Shown one piece after another: positions 1 through 8,646 of a stretch of DNA of 64,000 bases (positions are counted from its first letter, which is position 1; each line of letters opens with the position of its first letter). The stretch is taken from contig CM077162.1 of assembly GCA_039583875.1 (NCBI GenBank), forward strand, positions 61,920,822 through 61,984,821, written 5' to 3'. Both the position numbers and the translations under genes were made by a program. Origin of the DNA: Platanthera guangdongensis (lineage: Eukaryota > Streptophyta > Magnoliopsida > Asparagales > Orchidaceae). The notes under the pieces were generated by a model. It ran no database searches. It saw only the letters and a program-made list of their open reading frames with translations, and was not told the origin of the DNA.

Positions 1-1131
1 GACTGGCAATTTACGTCCGCCATTGTTGAGTGAAGCAGCAGGCTGCAGGAGGCCCTGGAGAGAACTGGAGGCCACCCCCTTGCGGGCGGCCTGGGCTGGA
101 CTCCGGGAGGAGTCTGCCCGGCAGGCCGGAGGACGCCCCTAGCGGGCGGATTGGGCGGACTCCGGGTGGAGTCCGCCCGGCAGGCCGGAGGCCGCCCCCT
201 AGCGGGCGGCCTGGGCGGACTCCGGGTGGAGTACGCCCGACGGGCCGGAGGCCGCCCCCTAGCGGGCGGCCTGGGCGGACGCCGGGTGGAGTCCGCCCCC
301 TAGCGGGCGGCCTGGGCGGACTCTGGGAGGAGTCCGCCCGGCGGATACCGGGGCCGCCCCCTAGTGGGCGGCCTGGGCGGACTCCGGGTGGAGTCCGCCC
401 GGCGGGCACCGGGGCCTCCCCCTAGCGGGCGGCCTGGGCGGACTCCGGGTGGAGTCCGCCGGACTCCGGGTGGAGTCCGCCCGGCGGATGCCGGGGCCGC
501 CCCCTAGCGGGCGGCCTGGGCGGACTCCGGGAGGAGTCCGCCCGGCGGATGCCGGGGCCGCCCCCTAGCGGGCGGCCTGGGCGGACTCCGGGTGGAGTCC
601 GCCCGGTGGGTGCCGGGGCCGCCCCCTAACGGGCGGCCTGGGCGGACTCCGGGTGGAGTCAGCCCGGTGGATGCCGGGGCCGCCCCCTAGCGGGCGGCCT
701 AGGCGGACTCCAGTTGGAGTCCGCCCGGCTGGCGGGCAGAGGCCGCCCCGGGTGGGCGGCCTCGGCGGACGGCGGCAGGAGGCCGCCGCACCTTAGGCAG
801 CAGGGAGGCCGCCCCTGTTGGGCGGCCTCGGCAGACGGCGACAGGAGACCGCCGCCCCTTGGGCTGACTGGAGGGTCGCTCCCGGTGGTGCTGTTGGCCG
901 ACTCCTGCAAGGAAAAGCACTGCACGATTAGCAGACCTAACCGCATGTCCCGCGAGGGTGAGCAATGGGAATAGCCCTCCGTCCCGCAGGGCACGCGGTT
1001 GCTAGGAGACCTAGCGGACAGGGAAAACTATCCGCCTACGCTGGGACTTATCGCGATCGAAAGGGAGAATCTAAGGGTCGCGACTAGCCAGCTGGCCACC
1101 TTGGGAAGGATCGCCGATTTCTGGGTTAACA
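1..1131 (-). repeat. Left (3') LTR of the gag-only element, partial
   Basis: Near-identical to 6018-7036 outside the tandem array. The shared block ends with TTCTGGTTAACA-type sequence at 1131, which gives the expected TG start on the minus strand. The rest of this LTR (R/U5 and the 22-bp array seen in the right copy) lies left of the window. Bases 736-1131 are U3 sequence outside the array. Confidence 0.85.
81..735. repeat. 62-bp GC-rich tandem array with two palindromes per unit (left LTR)
   Basis: About 11 units of roughly 62 bp; a few are truncated or diverged, for example near 462-480. Each unit has two inverted repeats: CGGACTCC/GGAGTCCG around a 3-4 nt centre, and GCCGCCC/GGGCGGC around CCTAGC. 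The array lies in U3, upstream of the LTR TATA box on the minus strand. It opens long spurious reading frames on both strands, and these are not genes. Confidence 0.9.
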
Positions 1132-1148
1132 TAATCCCCGCACTTTTG
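1132..1148 (-). other. Candidate polypurine tract of the gag-only element
   Basis: On the minus strand the bases just before the LTR start read AAAAGTGCGGGGATTA followed by TGTTAACC. A G-rich stretch directly next to the 3' LTR is the usual plus-strand primer site. It is short and interrupted, so the call rests mainly on position. Confidence 0.55.
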
Positions 1149-1344
1149 CAAGTTCCGAAGGGGACTTCGAAAAAGTTGGAGACCCACGAAAATCGTGATC
1201 CACCCCAAAGGAAAGAGAAGGGGAGGCAAGGAGAGATAGAACCTGAAGTCTCCCCTTACATGCTTGGTGTTTCCTGTCTATTTTCCTGCAAGAGGAAAAT
1301 TAAGGGTAAGCACGTATGGGTGGTACATCGAGTGTGTACCTGAG

Positions 1345-1930
1345 TTTGCTTTTGCAAAACGAAGAAGGCGTGTCTTTCGTTAAATTCTGCGAAACAAAAG
1401 TGAGGGAAAAACAGAAAGGCATAATAACTTGCAAGTACCTGAATGGAGCTTGCAAGCACCTGTTATTCTCTGCAAAAAGAGAAGGGAAAAGAGTATACAA
1501 GCACAGAAAAATGAGTTACAAGTACCTGAAAGGAACTTGCAAATCTTTGGTGGTCTCTGCAAGAGAAGAGTTAAGAGTATGCATAGTGCATGAAAGTAAC
1601 TTGCAAGTACCTGAATGGAGCTTGCAAGTGTCGGTGACCTCTGTAAGAGGTGAGTTAGAGGTAGATATTATATATAAAGATAAGCTACAAGTACCTGAAT
1701 ATGACTTGCAGATGTCTGCTAATCACTGCAAAATGAAGAGTGAGCAGCAGATGTAAAATAGTGATTTAAACTGCAAGTACCTGAATGAGGTTTGCAGGTG
1801 TCTGTTGTTCTCTACAAAGAGAAAAGTTAGGAGCAGACAATATGCATATGAAAGGAGCTTGCGAGTACCTGTATGCAGGCTTGCAAGGGTTTGCTGACCT
1901 CTGTGAGGAGAGAGATTAGAAGCAAACAAG
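1345..1930. repeat. About six tandem units of 84-88 bp in the internal non-coding region
   Basis: The word CAAGTACCTGA (or a one-base variant) recurs at about 1432, 1519, 1604, 1688, 1774 and 1862. Each copy is followed by a second TTGCAAG-type word and a CTCTGCAAAGAGAA-like segment. Units are diverged. They lie between gag and the 3' LTR and replace the pol region an autonomous element would carry here. I see no coding signal. Confidence 0.8.
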
Positions 1931-2158
1931 ACGCGAGGATAACCGCACCAGAATCATACCAAAACTGTTGATATGATTCGATTAATGCTTGACGCCATTA
2001 GACTTTGACGAGAATAATGAGTAACACTGTGAATCTCCATATGATAGAGCTTGAGCAGGCAAAGTATATGAGATGAGCATAAGCAAAATGATTGCTGGAA
2101 ATCCTTTTGGTAGGTCGGATTAACCTGTTCACCTGTGAAAGGAGGGAAGAGAGAAAAG

Positions 2159-2462
2159 GAGGTCTACACCCGGAATGACTAAAGAGGGTTGAATGCTGCC
2201 ACAAGTGTTCCCCGTGGGCCTTATGCATCACTTGCCCGAAAAAATCATCCTGAGTATAGTCCAACCCAAAGCGGGCTGGCCGCGCATCCTCATGGAGGGA
2301 AAAAAGAAAAGGAGGTCCATATTCGGAATGACTAAAGAAGGTTGAATGCTGCCACAGGTGTTCCCCGTGGGCCTTATGCATCACTGGCCTGAGAAAATCA
2401 TCCCGAGTATGGTCCTGCTCAAAGCGGGCTGGCCGCGCATCCTCAAGGAGGGCACAAAAGAA
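2159..2462. repeat. 152-bp tandem duplication
   Basis: Two adjacent copies starting at about 2159 and 2311, roughly 90% alike by eye. Both contain GGAATGACTAAAGA, GTTCCCCGTGGGCC and AAAGCGGGCTGGCCGCG. They belong to the internal non-coding part of the gag-only element. The surrounding 1931-3202 holds no convincing gene; the small frames there are not conserved between the two repeat copies. Confidence 0.85.
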
Positions 2463-3202
2463 GAGCAAGGGAAAGGTCCTCAGAAGGACCGCTAAAAGGA
2501 CCGCTCTCTCGCCTTGGGTACAAGCATCACTGATCAACGAGACGGGTTGCGCCAAGAGGTCTAGCTTGTCTGTGTATTGATCAGTGAAGTTGCGAACCCG
2601 AGAAGGCACGGATCGAGGATACCGGAGAGTGCTTCGGCCACCACAGTTGAAGGATGGTCAAAGAGACAAGGCTACGCTTGATATCCATTGCTTGTCCAGC
2701 GAAGATCATCCTAACCGTAATGTATCCTATAGGACGCACAGCAGGGCTAACACATGGGAATCTCCTAGCACACACTCTGTGTCAAATGCTGGCTAGGATC
2801 CTAAGTCCGAAGCCCATTCCCGCGATTGAACTGCTCCCACTGCACACATGGGTATACTCCCGCCATGTATGGTCGTAGCGGTTGTGCAAGAACAAACTAC
2901 GGAGGGAACGTTTCAGACTCGGCGAAATCTCATTGGTGTAACGATCCTAAGAGAGGGAGAAGAGAGAGGAAGGAGCAACACAAGAAGGGAACTGTGTCAG
3001 TATGGGATCCCTGAATAAAAGCTTTGCTGGAAAGCAAGTAAAGAACACTGAGAAGTGTTGCAATGAAAATGTTTGAAAAGGAGAGAGAGTAGGGGTTTAG
3101 ATAACCCCTGAAGGTTGTAAGGAGCTCTGGAGGATTGTGAAGTCCATCGCTTTGGTGGACTGTGAAGTCCATCGCTTTGGAGGACTGTGAGTCCTTGCTA
3201 GC

Positions 3203-4840
3203 TTAGAATAGCCTTCCCAGCACACCCTCGTCGTCGGCATCGAAGCATTCGACTTCTTTGTTAACAACGAGGAGAGGAGGCTCTTCGACGTGGTTCACTC
3301 CTCTTGAGGAGCAAGGAGCGTCTGCAAGTTCTTTGCCCCTTGAAGTTGCTTGATCAGGGTGTTCTTCTTTAAGAAGTAGGTGATGCATCTTGCCCTGCCG
3401 GAGCATCCTTTGCACAAGCTGGCGGAATGCGCGGCAGTCTTCCGTTCGATGGCCTGATTCTTTGTGAAATTCGCAGTATGGTTCTGAATTTCTAGACCTT
3501 TGATCTGCTGGTCGATAGGGCTTCTTGAAGCTTGCCCTATCTTTCATGATCTGGATTACTTCTTGCACGACGTCGTCGAGATCAGACTCATGCAATTCAT
3601 CGTCCTGCTGTTGTTGAACAGCTGCTGTTTGCAAATACGGAGCTAGCGGCAGCAATGGATCTTGAGCATTGTCACGGCTCGGGAAGGAGTATCGATGGCG
3701 ATGAAGCCTTCTCTCCTTCTTTGAGTGAGTTGGGATGTGATTACGAGGAGACCTTGGAGGATGCTTGTGAGAGGGATCCTCCTCGGATAGAATCTTGGAG
3801 ACAAAGCCTGGATTGCTCTTTTCGCCTCGGATGTATGAGTTGTCTAGAGCAATCAACTCTTGATATGTCCTTGGAGCACGGACGTTGGCTTCAAACTTGA
3901 GAGGCCCTTCACGGAGACCGTGGATGAGAGCCACTCGGTACATTTCTTGATCAGTAACTTTGATGTCCAAAATCTCTCTTTGGAATCGATCAATAAACTG
4001 AGACCAAGTCTCATTTCCGCGCTGCTTGATCTCAAAGAGGGCTTCAGGACCGCCCTTTCTCTTAGTTGATGTAGAGAATCTGAGATGAAACTCCCTTCGA
4101 AGATCAAGGAAGGAAGCGATGGAGTGAGGAAGGAGGCCATAGAACCAGTCACTCACTTGCCCATCAAAAGAAGTAACAGAGAGCTTGCACTTGGTTGCAT
4201 CTGAAAGAGTCTTGAGAGCAACGGCTGACTCAAAAGCTTGGAGGTGCTTTACTGGATCAGTCTCTCCAGTGTAGATTGGTAGTCGAGGCTCTCTGAAGTT
4301 TGCTGGAGTTGGCTCATGGCGTACACTCTCCGTGAATGGTGAAGGTTCTTCTTACTCTCCTACAGCATAGGGATAAAAAGGAGCATAAGCTGCAGCTGCA
4401 AAAGGAGCATGAGGATAACAAGGAAAAGTTGCTACAGGAGGAGCAGGGGCAGGAGCTGAAGGGTAGGGATGACTTCCCTGAAAATTGAGAACTCTAGCAG
4501 GACTTCCCCGGGCTGCTTCCCGGAAGAAGTTATGGCGAGCAGCAAACTCTTCATCTTGAGTTCGCAAAGGAGCTGCAGGCCCTTGCGGAAAGGTTGGAGT
4601 GTACGGAGGATAGAACGGGGGGCAAGTTTTAGAATAAGCTTTCTGATGCTCTGATGTTGGTGTTGGGTTGATCGGAGCAGCTGCTGGATGAGCGTCCAAT
4701 CGTTGCGTTATAGCAGCAAGAACTTTGTTGATAGCCTGGAACTGTTGAGCATTCTCACGGCGCGACTGCTCAAAGGCTTCCCAGAGACGATCTTCACTGG
4801 GACTTGGAGCATGGTTCTCTGCTGATTGATGGTCTGACAT
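3203..4840 (-). pseudogene. gag: Ty3/gypsy-type Gag with one in-frame stop
   Basis: This is the structural capsid/nucleocapsid protein of the element. One frame of 546 codons runs from ATG 4840 (start MSDHQSAENH) to TAA at 3203-3205 and is broken by a single TAA at 4352-4354, about codon 163. The N-terminal third is rich in Pro, Ala and Tyr. After the stop comes the retrotransposon gag core: a YTGETDP motif, then DWFYGLLPHSI, DLRREF, the WSQFIDRF segment and HGLREG. A zinc-knuckle-like CEFHKESGHRTEDC lies near the C-terminus. I chose this start because the longer frame, opening at 4987, begins inside the LTR upstream of the primer site. No pol follows. A young stop or a recoding site are both possible, but a single stop in a non-autonomous copy most simply means decay. 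Confidence 0.85.
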
Positions 4841-4902
4841 GATTAACTGCTGCTTTCGCTGCCTGTTCTGATCTGAAGGGCTGCGCGTGAGCTGGCATCC
4901 CA

Positions 4903-4920
4903 CGCTCACCGCACCAAAAC
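4903..4920 (-). other. Primer-binding-site region of the gag-only element
   Basis: On the minus strand the LTR end ATCAACA is followed by GTTTTGGTGCGGTGAGCG. Several plant gypsy families have a similar CAACAGTTT-GGNGCC-type junction. A TGG triplet a few bases after the LTR end fits a tRNA 3' CCA. The tRNA is not identified. Confidence 0.55.
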
Positions 4921-5176
4921 TGTTGATGCGCGGAAACGGAACCGGGGGCACAGCTACCACCGAGGGGGTGTTTGGCCTCACAGGCAAGGTGAGGAGGAGG
5001 GAGAAGGTTGCGGGGGTAGGGGAGAGGCTTAAGAGAAGAGGTGAGCTTTGATCAACAGAGAGGGTTGATCAAGAGAGGAAGAGGAGGAAGGCCAGGAGCG
5101 GTCGAGCAGACAGTAAACGCAACGGTTGCGCTTGCAGGTTGGTTGCCGAGAAGAGCTGAGCTGAGCTGAGGGCGAG

Positions 5177-5506
5177 GCTTGCTGAGCAGAGGAGCAAGGC
5201 TTGCTGAGCAGAGGAGCAAGGCTTGCTGAGCAGAGGAGCAAGGCTTGCTGAGCAGAGGAGAAAGGCTTGCTGAGCAGAGGAGCAAGGCTTGCTGAGCAGA
5301 GGAGCAAGGCTTGCTGAGCAGAGGAGCAAGGCTTGCTGAGCAGAGGAGCAAGGCTTGCTGAGCAGAGGAGCAAGGCTTGCTGAGCAGAGGAGCAAGGCTT
5401 GCTGAGCAGAGGAGCAAGGCTTGCTGAGCAGAGGAGCAAGGCTTGCTGAGCAGAGGAGCAAGGCTTGCTGAGCAGAGGAGCAAGGCTTGCTGAGCAGAGG
5501 AGAGAA
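5177..5506. repeat. 22-bp tandem array, 15 near-perfect copies, in the LTR leader
   Basis: Fifteen head-to-tail copies of a 22-bp unit (GCTTGCTGAGCAGAGGAGCA plus AG); only a couple of bases differ across the array. It sits at the 3' end of the 5' LTR, so it would lie in the genomic RNA leader just upstream of the primer site. Because 22 is not a multiple of 3 and no frame meets a stop, all three minus-strand frames stay open for more than 140 codons. These frames are artefacts of the repeat. Confidence 0.95.
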
Positions 5507-5943
5507 GAGGGGGCCGCTAGCAGCGGCAACAACACACTTCGCCCGTCGCGGCCTAAATGCCACTCCTGCGACAGGCTTTCCTTTGATTAAAACGCTAGAG
5601 ATTACAAGCTTACAAGTACACCTTTACAACAAAATCACTAAATGGGTACAAGGAGAAGCTGGCGGCTAAGGGAGAAGAAATTGCCAGAAAGCAGAGAGGA
5701 GAAGCTGCCAGAGACTAAGTAAAAGAGTCTACCAGCTGCTGGAGGACTGGGAAACTGAGTCTGCAGACTCTGCTGGCAAGCTGCTGAAGAGCTGTAGAGG
5801 ACTGCGCGGACAGGAAATCTGAGTCCGCAGGGCTTGCTGGAACGGTGATGACGGACTGCACGGACTGGAAAACGGAGTCCGCAGGAGCTGTTGGAAAGAC
5901 TTGTCTCCACCACCAGGATCCTTGAATGAGAGGCTTCAGGGGG

Positions 5944-5951
5944 TATTTATA
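5944..5951 (-). promoter_or_regulatory. LTR TATA box (TATAAATA)
   Basis: On the minus strand GCCTATAAATACCCCC lies within the LTR, downstream of the palindromic U3 array and upstream of the leader. Transcription would proceed leftward through gag. Confidence 0.75.
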
Positions 5952-6098
5952 GGCCCAGGGAAGCTCTTGAAGAAGCGGGGCCCAGTGACATCAGCATGAT
6001 GACCTGCGCGGACTCCACGGACTGGCAATTTGCGTCAGCCATTGTTCAGTGAAGCAGCAGGCTGCAGGAGGCCCTGGAGAGAACTGGAGGCCACCCCC

Positions 6099-6645
6099 TT
6101 GCGGGCGGCCTGGGCAGACTCCGGGAGGAGTCCGCCCGGCAGGCCGGAGGCCTAGCGGGCCCCCTAGCGGGCGGCCTGGGCGGACTCCGGGTGGAGTCCG
6201 CCCGGCAGGCCGGAGGCCGCCCCCTAGCGGGCGGCCTGGGCGGACTCCGGGTGGAGTCCGCCCGGCGGCCGGAGGCCACCCCCTACCTAGCGGGCGGCCT
6301 GGGCGGACTCCGGGTGGAGTCCGCTAGGCGGGCACCGGGGCCGCCCCCTAGCGGGCGGCCTGGGCAGACTCCGGTTGGAGTCCGCCCGGCGGATGCCGGG
6401 GCCGCCCCCTGGCGGGAGGCCTGGGCGGACTCCGGGAGGAGTCCGCCCGGCGGATGCCGGGGCCGCCCCCTAGCGGGTGGACTGGGCGGACTCCAGGTGG
6501 AGTCCGCCCGGCGCTTGCCGGGGCCGCCCCCTAGCGGGCGGCCTGGGCGGACTCCGGGTGGAGTCCGCCCGGCGGATGTCGGGGCCGCCCCATAGCGGGC
6601 GGCCTGGGCGGACTCCGGGTGGAGTCCGCCCGGCTGGCGGGCCGA
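6099..6645. repeat. 62-bp GC-rich palindromic tandem array (right LTR)
   Basis: This is the same unit as at 81-735, with about 9 copies here against about 11 there. Each unit again has the GGACTCC/GGAGTCC and GCCGCCC/GGGCGGC inverted repeats. The copy-number difference between the two LTRs shows that the array expands or contracts faster than the surrounding LTR mutates. Confidence 0.9.
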
Positions 6646-7349
6646 GGACGCCCCGAGTGGGCGGCCTCGGCGGACGGCTGCAGGAGGCCGCCGCCCCTCG
6701 GGCAGCAGGGAGGCCGCCCCTAGTGGGCGGCCTCGGCGGACGGCGCTAGGAGATCGCTGCCCCTTGGGCTGACTGGAAGGTCGCTCCCGGTGGTGTTGTT
6801 GGCCGACTCCTGCAAGGAAAAGCACTGCACGATTAGCAGACCTAACCGCATGTCCCGCGAGGGTGAGCCATGGGAATAGCCCGCCGTCCCGCAGGGCACG
6901 CGGTTGCTAGGAGACCTAGCGGACAGGGAAAACTGTCCGCCTACGCGGGGACTTATCGCGATCGAAAGGGAGAATCTAAGGGTCGCGACTAGCCAGCTAG
7001 CCACCTTGGGAAGGATCGCCGATTTCTAGGTTAACAAAACTGGACTTGGGTCAACACCATTAGTCAGGAAGTCAGCTGTGTCGACACTCAAGACTAGTGT
7101 CGACACATTCTACATCAGCTGTGTCGAGATAAGGTGAAGGTTGTGTCGACACATTCAGAAGTATGTTGACATCACTAGAAGAGTAGTGTCGACACCCAGG
7201 ACTGGTGTCGACACATCCAATAGTAAAGTTCCAAAACTTCAAGCAGAGTTGTTTCTTAAGTACAGAAGTCAAGCCAGATGATCTGACAACTATCAGAACT
7301 GTCAGATGTCAGCAATTAACCAGATTAATAGGTTACCTTTGACAGAGCC

Positions 7350-7357
7350 TATATAAA
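7350..7357 (+). promoter_or_regulatory. TATA box of the SIRE-type LTR fragment
   Basis: GCCTATATAAAGTG lies about 140 bp downstream of the last GTGTCGACAC palindrome and about 375 bp upstream of the hairpin array, the same order as in the other SIRE-type LTRs. Confidence 0.65.
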
Positions 7358-7730
7358 GTGATCAACTCTACAAAAGTAGTGGAAAAAATAATTGGAGAAG
7401 CAATTGGGGTTGCAGCACATAGAAGAAAAAGAAAATCAACGAGCGCATCAATTTAATATCTCTTCCTAGATCTAAAAAGTAATCTGCTAGAATTCAGAAG
7501 GTGGAGAGAAGCCAGATCAAGAATCAACTTCAACATTCTCTAGCCTAAATCTACCCTAATTTCATCTTCAAGAAGCTTTGAAAAGCTAAGAAGGGTTGGA
7601 TAAAATCCATTACAACAAGGATCGAGGGAAACTGACTTATCAAGATCAGTTCAAGAAGCAATCACCTATTTCTCTCATACTGGGTGGCTAATTCAGAATT
7701 TATTTCTTTTCACCATTATAAATCTTGTAA

Positions 7731-8035
7731 GATCTAATTATAGATCTGAGTGTAGGAGAATCAATTTCTTTGATTTGTAAGCCTGTGTTATAATGGCTGA
7801 GGTAAGGTTGAGTGCTTGAGGTTGGAGAAGTGGGTATTTCTCTGAGTTGTAGGAACTGATTGTTCTGAGTTATAGGGCAGGAGTTTCCTGAGGAGTAGGA
7901 GTGTGGATACACTCTGAGGTAGAGTTCTTGGAAAGAATTTGAGGTGTAGGATCTTGGTGATCTGAGTTGTAAGACTTGTAAATGATGAGCTGTAGGAGCC
8001 AGCTGGGCTCTAAGCTGTAAGATCTGAGGATCTGA
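7731..8035 (+). repeat. Hairpin array with co-varying stems (SIRE LTR leader, copy A)
   Basis: About a dozen tandem units of 20-26 nt. Each has a linker close to CTGAGTTGTAGG followed by two short complementary arms. Examples, with arms in capitals: GATCTaattatAGATC (7731-7746), GAACtgattGTTC, CAGGAgttTCCTG, AGTGTggatACACT, AGCCagctGGGCT. Arm sequences differ from unit to unit but stay complementary, while the linker is conserved. The array is downstream of the TATA box, so it should be part of the transcript. Confidence 0.8.
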
Positions 8036-8299
8036 GTAAAGAAAGAATGAGGAATTTGGCCGAATCTAGTTCATTGCTAGATAGGTGAAGGGGAAAGTGG
8101 ATGTACCCATAAATTGGGGAACCACTATAAATCTGTGTGTATTGTGTTGTGATTGTTGTGCTGTGATTGCTTTAAATTGCGGAATAGTTTTACTTGTTTT
8201 ATCTGACTTGGCTCATAAACATAGAAAAGTAAATCTCAGAATCCAAAAAGTAGCTAAGATTTAAATTGGACCTATTCACCCTCTTCTAGGTCACTCTCA

Positions 8300-8646
8300 A
8301 TCCTAAAACAAACATTTATAGAAGCCATGACACATACTGAAGGACTGTCGCCGTAAGCAGAAAGCATACTAAAAAATGCAGATAGGTTGGGCACGTCATC
8401 CAAGACTTCCTCATGAAGGAAAGCTCGATCCCCGATCAACCTATGCAAGATGTTTAAGGAGCTCAAGAAAAGGGCAATACTGTGATGAACGTCATATTTT
8501 AGGGCGAGGCGCTCGCATCTACTGATGTCATCTCTGGTATGTATTAATTGTTTTTTTAATCTTCTGCATCTTAATTCATCTACCTTAGTATCAAATAATC
8601 CTGGAATGTGTCTATGATTTCTATTTCTAGAGAGATTTACAGTCAA
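8300..8646 (-). pseudogene. Possible captured coding fragment, unidentified
   Basis: An open minus-strand frame reads from 8646 to 8272; its last residues run into the LTR fragment. The core looks protein-like, with balanced composition and segments such as HEEVLDDVPNLSAFF and MLSAYGDSPSVC. It matches no gag, pol or accessory protein I recognise. It lies between the end of a SIRE-type LTR and a truncated gypsy protease on the other strand. It may be a host-gene exon fragment carried or exposed by rearrangement, or a chance frame. I cannot name it, and there is no visible promoter or splice context. Confidence 0.3.

Larger units (their letters stand above)
1..7036 (-). mobile_element. Gag-only Ty3/gypsy-type LTR retrotransposon (TR-GAG-like), left LTR truncated by the window
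   Basis: Two direct repeats flank an internal region: 1-1131 matches about 6018-7036, and homology stops in both at the same word GGTTAACA. Read on the minus strand the LTR runs from TGTTAACC (7036) to ATCAACA (4921). It is followed by a primer-site-like stretch, one gag frame (4840-3203), about 2 kb of non-coding repeats and a purine-rich tract before the left LTR. I see no protease, reverse transcriptase, RNase H or integrase. That layout fits the terminal-repeat retrotransposons with a gag domain known from plants. Mobilisation would need enzymes from an autonomous relative. The right flank is a SIRE-type LTR fragment, so this element probably inserted into it. The TSD cannot be checked because the left end is outside the window. 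Confidence 0.8.
4921..7036 (-). repeat. Right (5') LTR of the gag-only element, complete (2116 bp)
   Basis: On the minus strand it runs from TGTTAACC to ATCAACA. In transcription order: U3 with the 62-bp palindromic array (6645-6099), a TATA box at 5951-5944, then a leader that ends in the 22-bp array (5506-5177), then the primer site. The left end is inferred from the TG/CA terminus and the primer site, because the partner copy is truncated. Confidence 0.8.
7037..8310 (+). mobile_element. SIRE-type copia LTR fragment, plus orientation
   Basis: It shares landmarks with the LTRs at 17543-19564 and 50962-52263: GTGTCGACAC palindromes at 7078-7210, a TATATAAA box at 7350-7357, a hairpin array at 7731-8035, the GGATGTACCC/GGGGAACCACT block at 8096-8126, and an end like CCTATTCACC-CTCTTCTAGG near 8269-8289. 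The usual start TGTTGGGTAC is absent, so the left end is truncated where the gag-only element abuts. No gag or pol follows. It is a solo or broken LTR. Confidence 0.75.

Noticed and set aside
11..994. Long Pro/Gly/Arg-rich frames on both strands
   Set aside because: Products of the GC-rich 62-bp tandem array in the LTR; the same frames reappear at 6046-6825 in the partner LTR.
2184..2609. 203-codon minus-strand frame in the gag-only element (1998-2609)
   Set aside because: It spans the 152-bp duplication and repeats its own peptide; it is not similar to any pol or gag domain.
5029..5563. Three overlapping 143-168-codon minus-strand frames with a repeated Leu/Ala/Ser/Cys peptide
   Set aside because: They are the 22-bp LTR array read in three frames; none has a domain or start context, and the array is in the non-coding leader.
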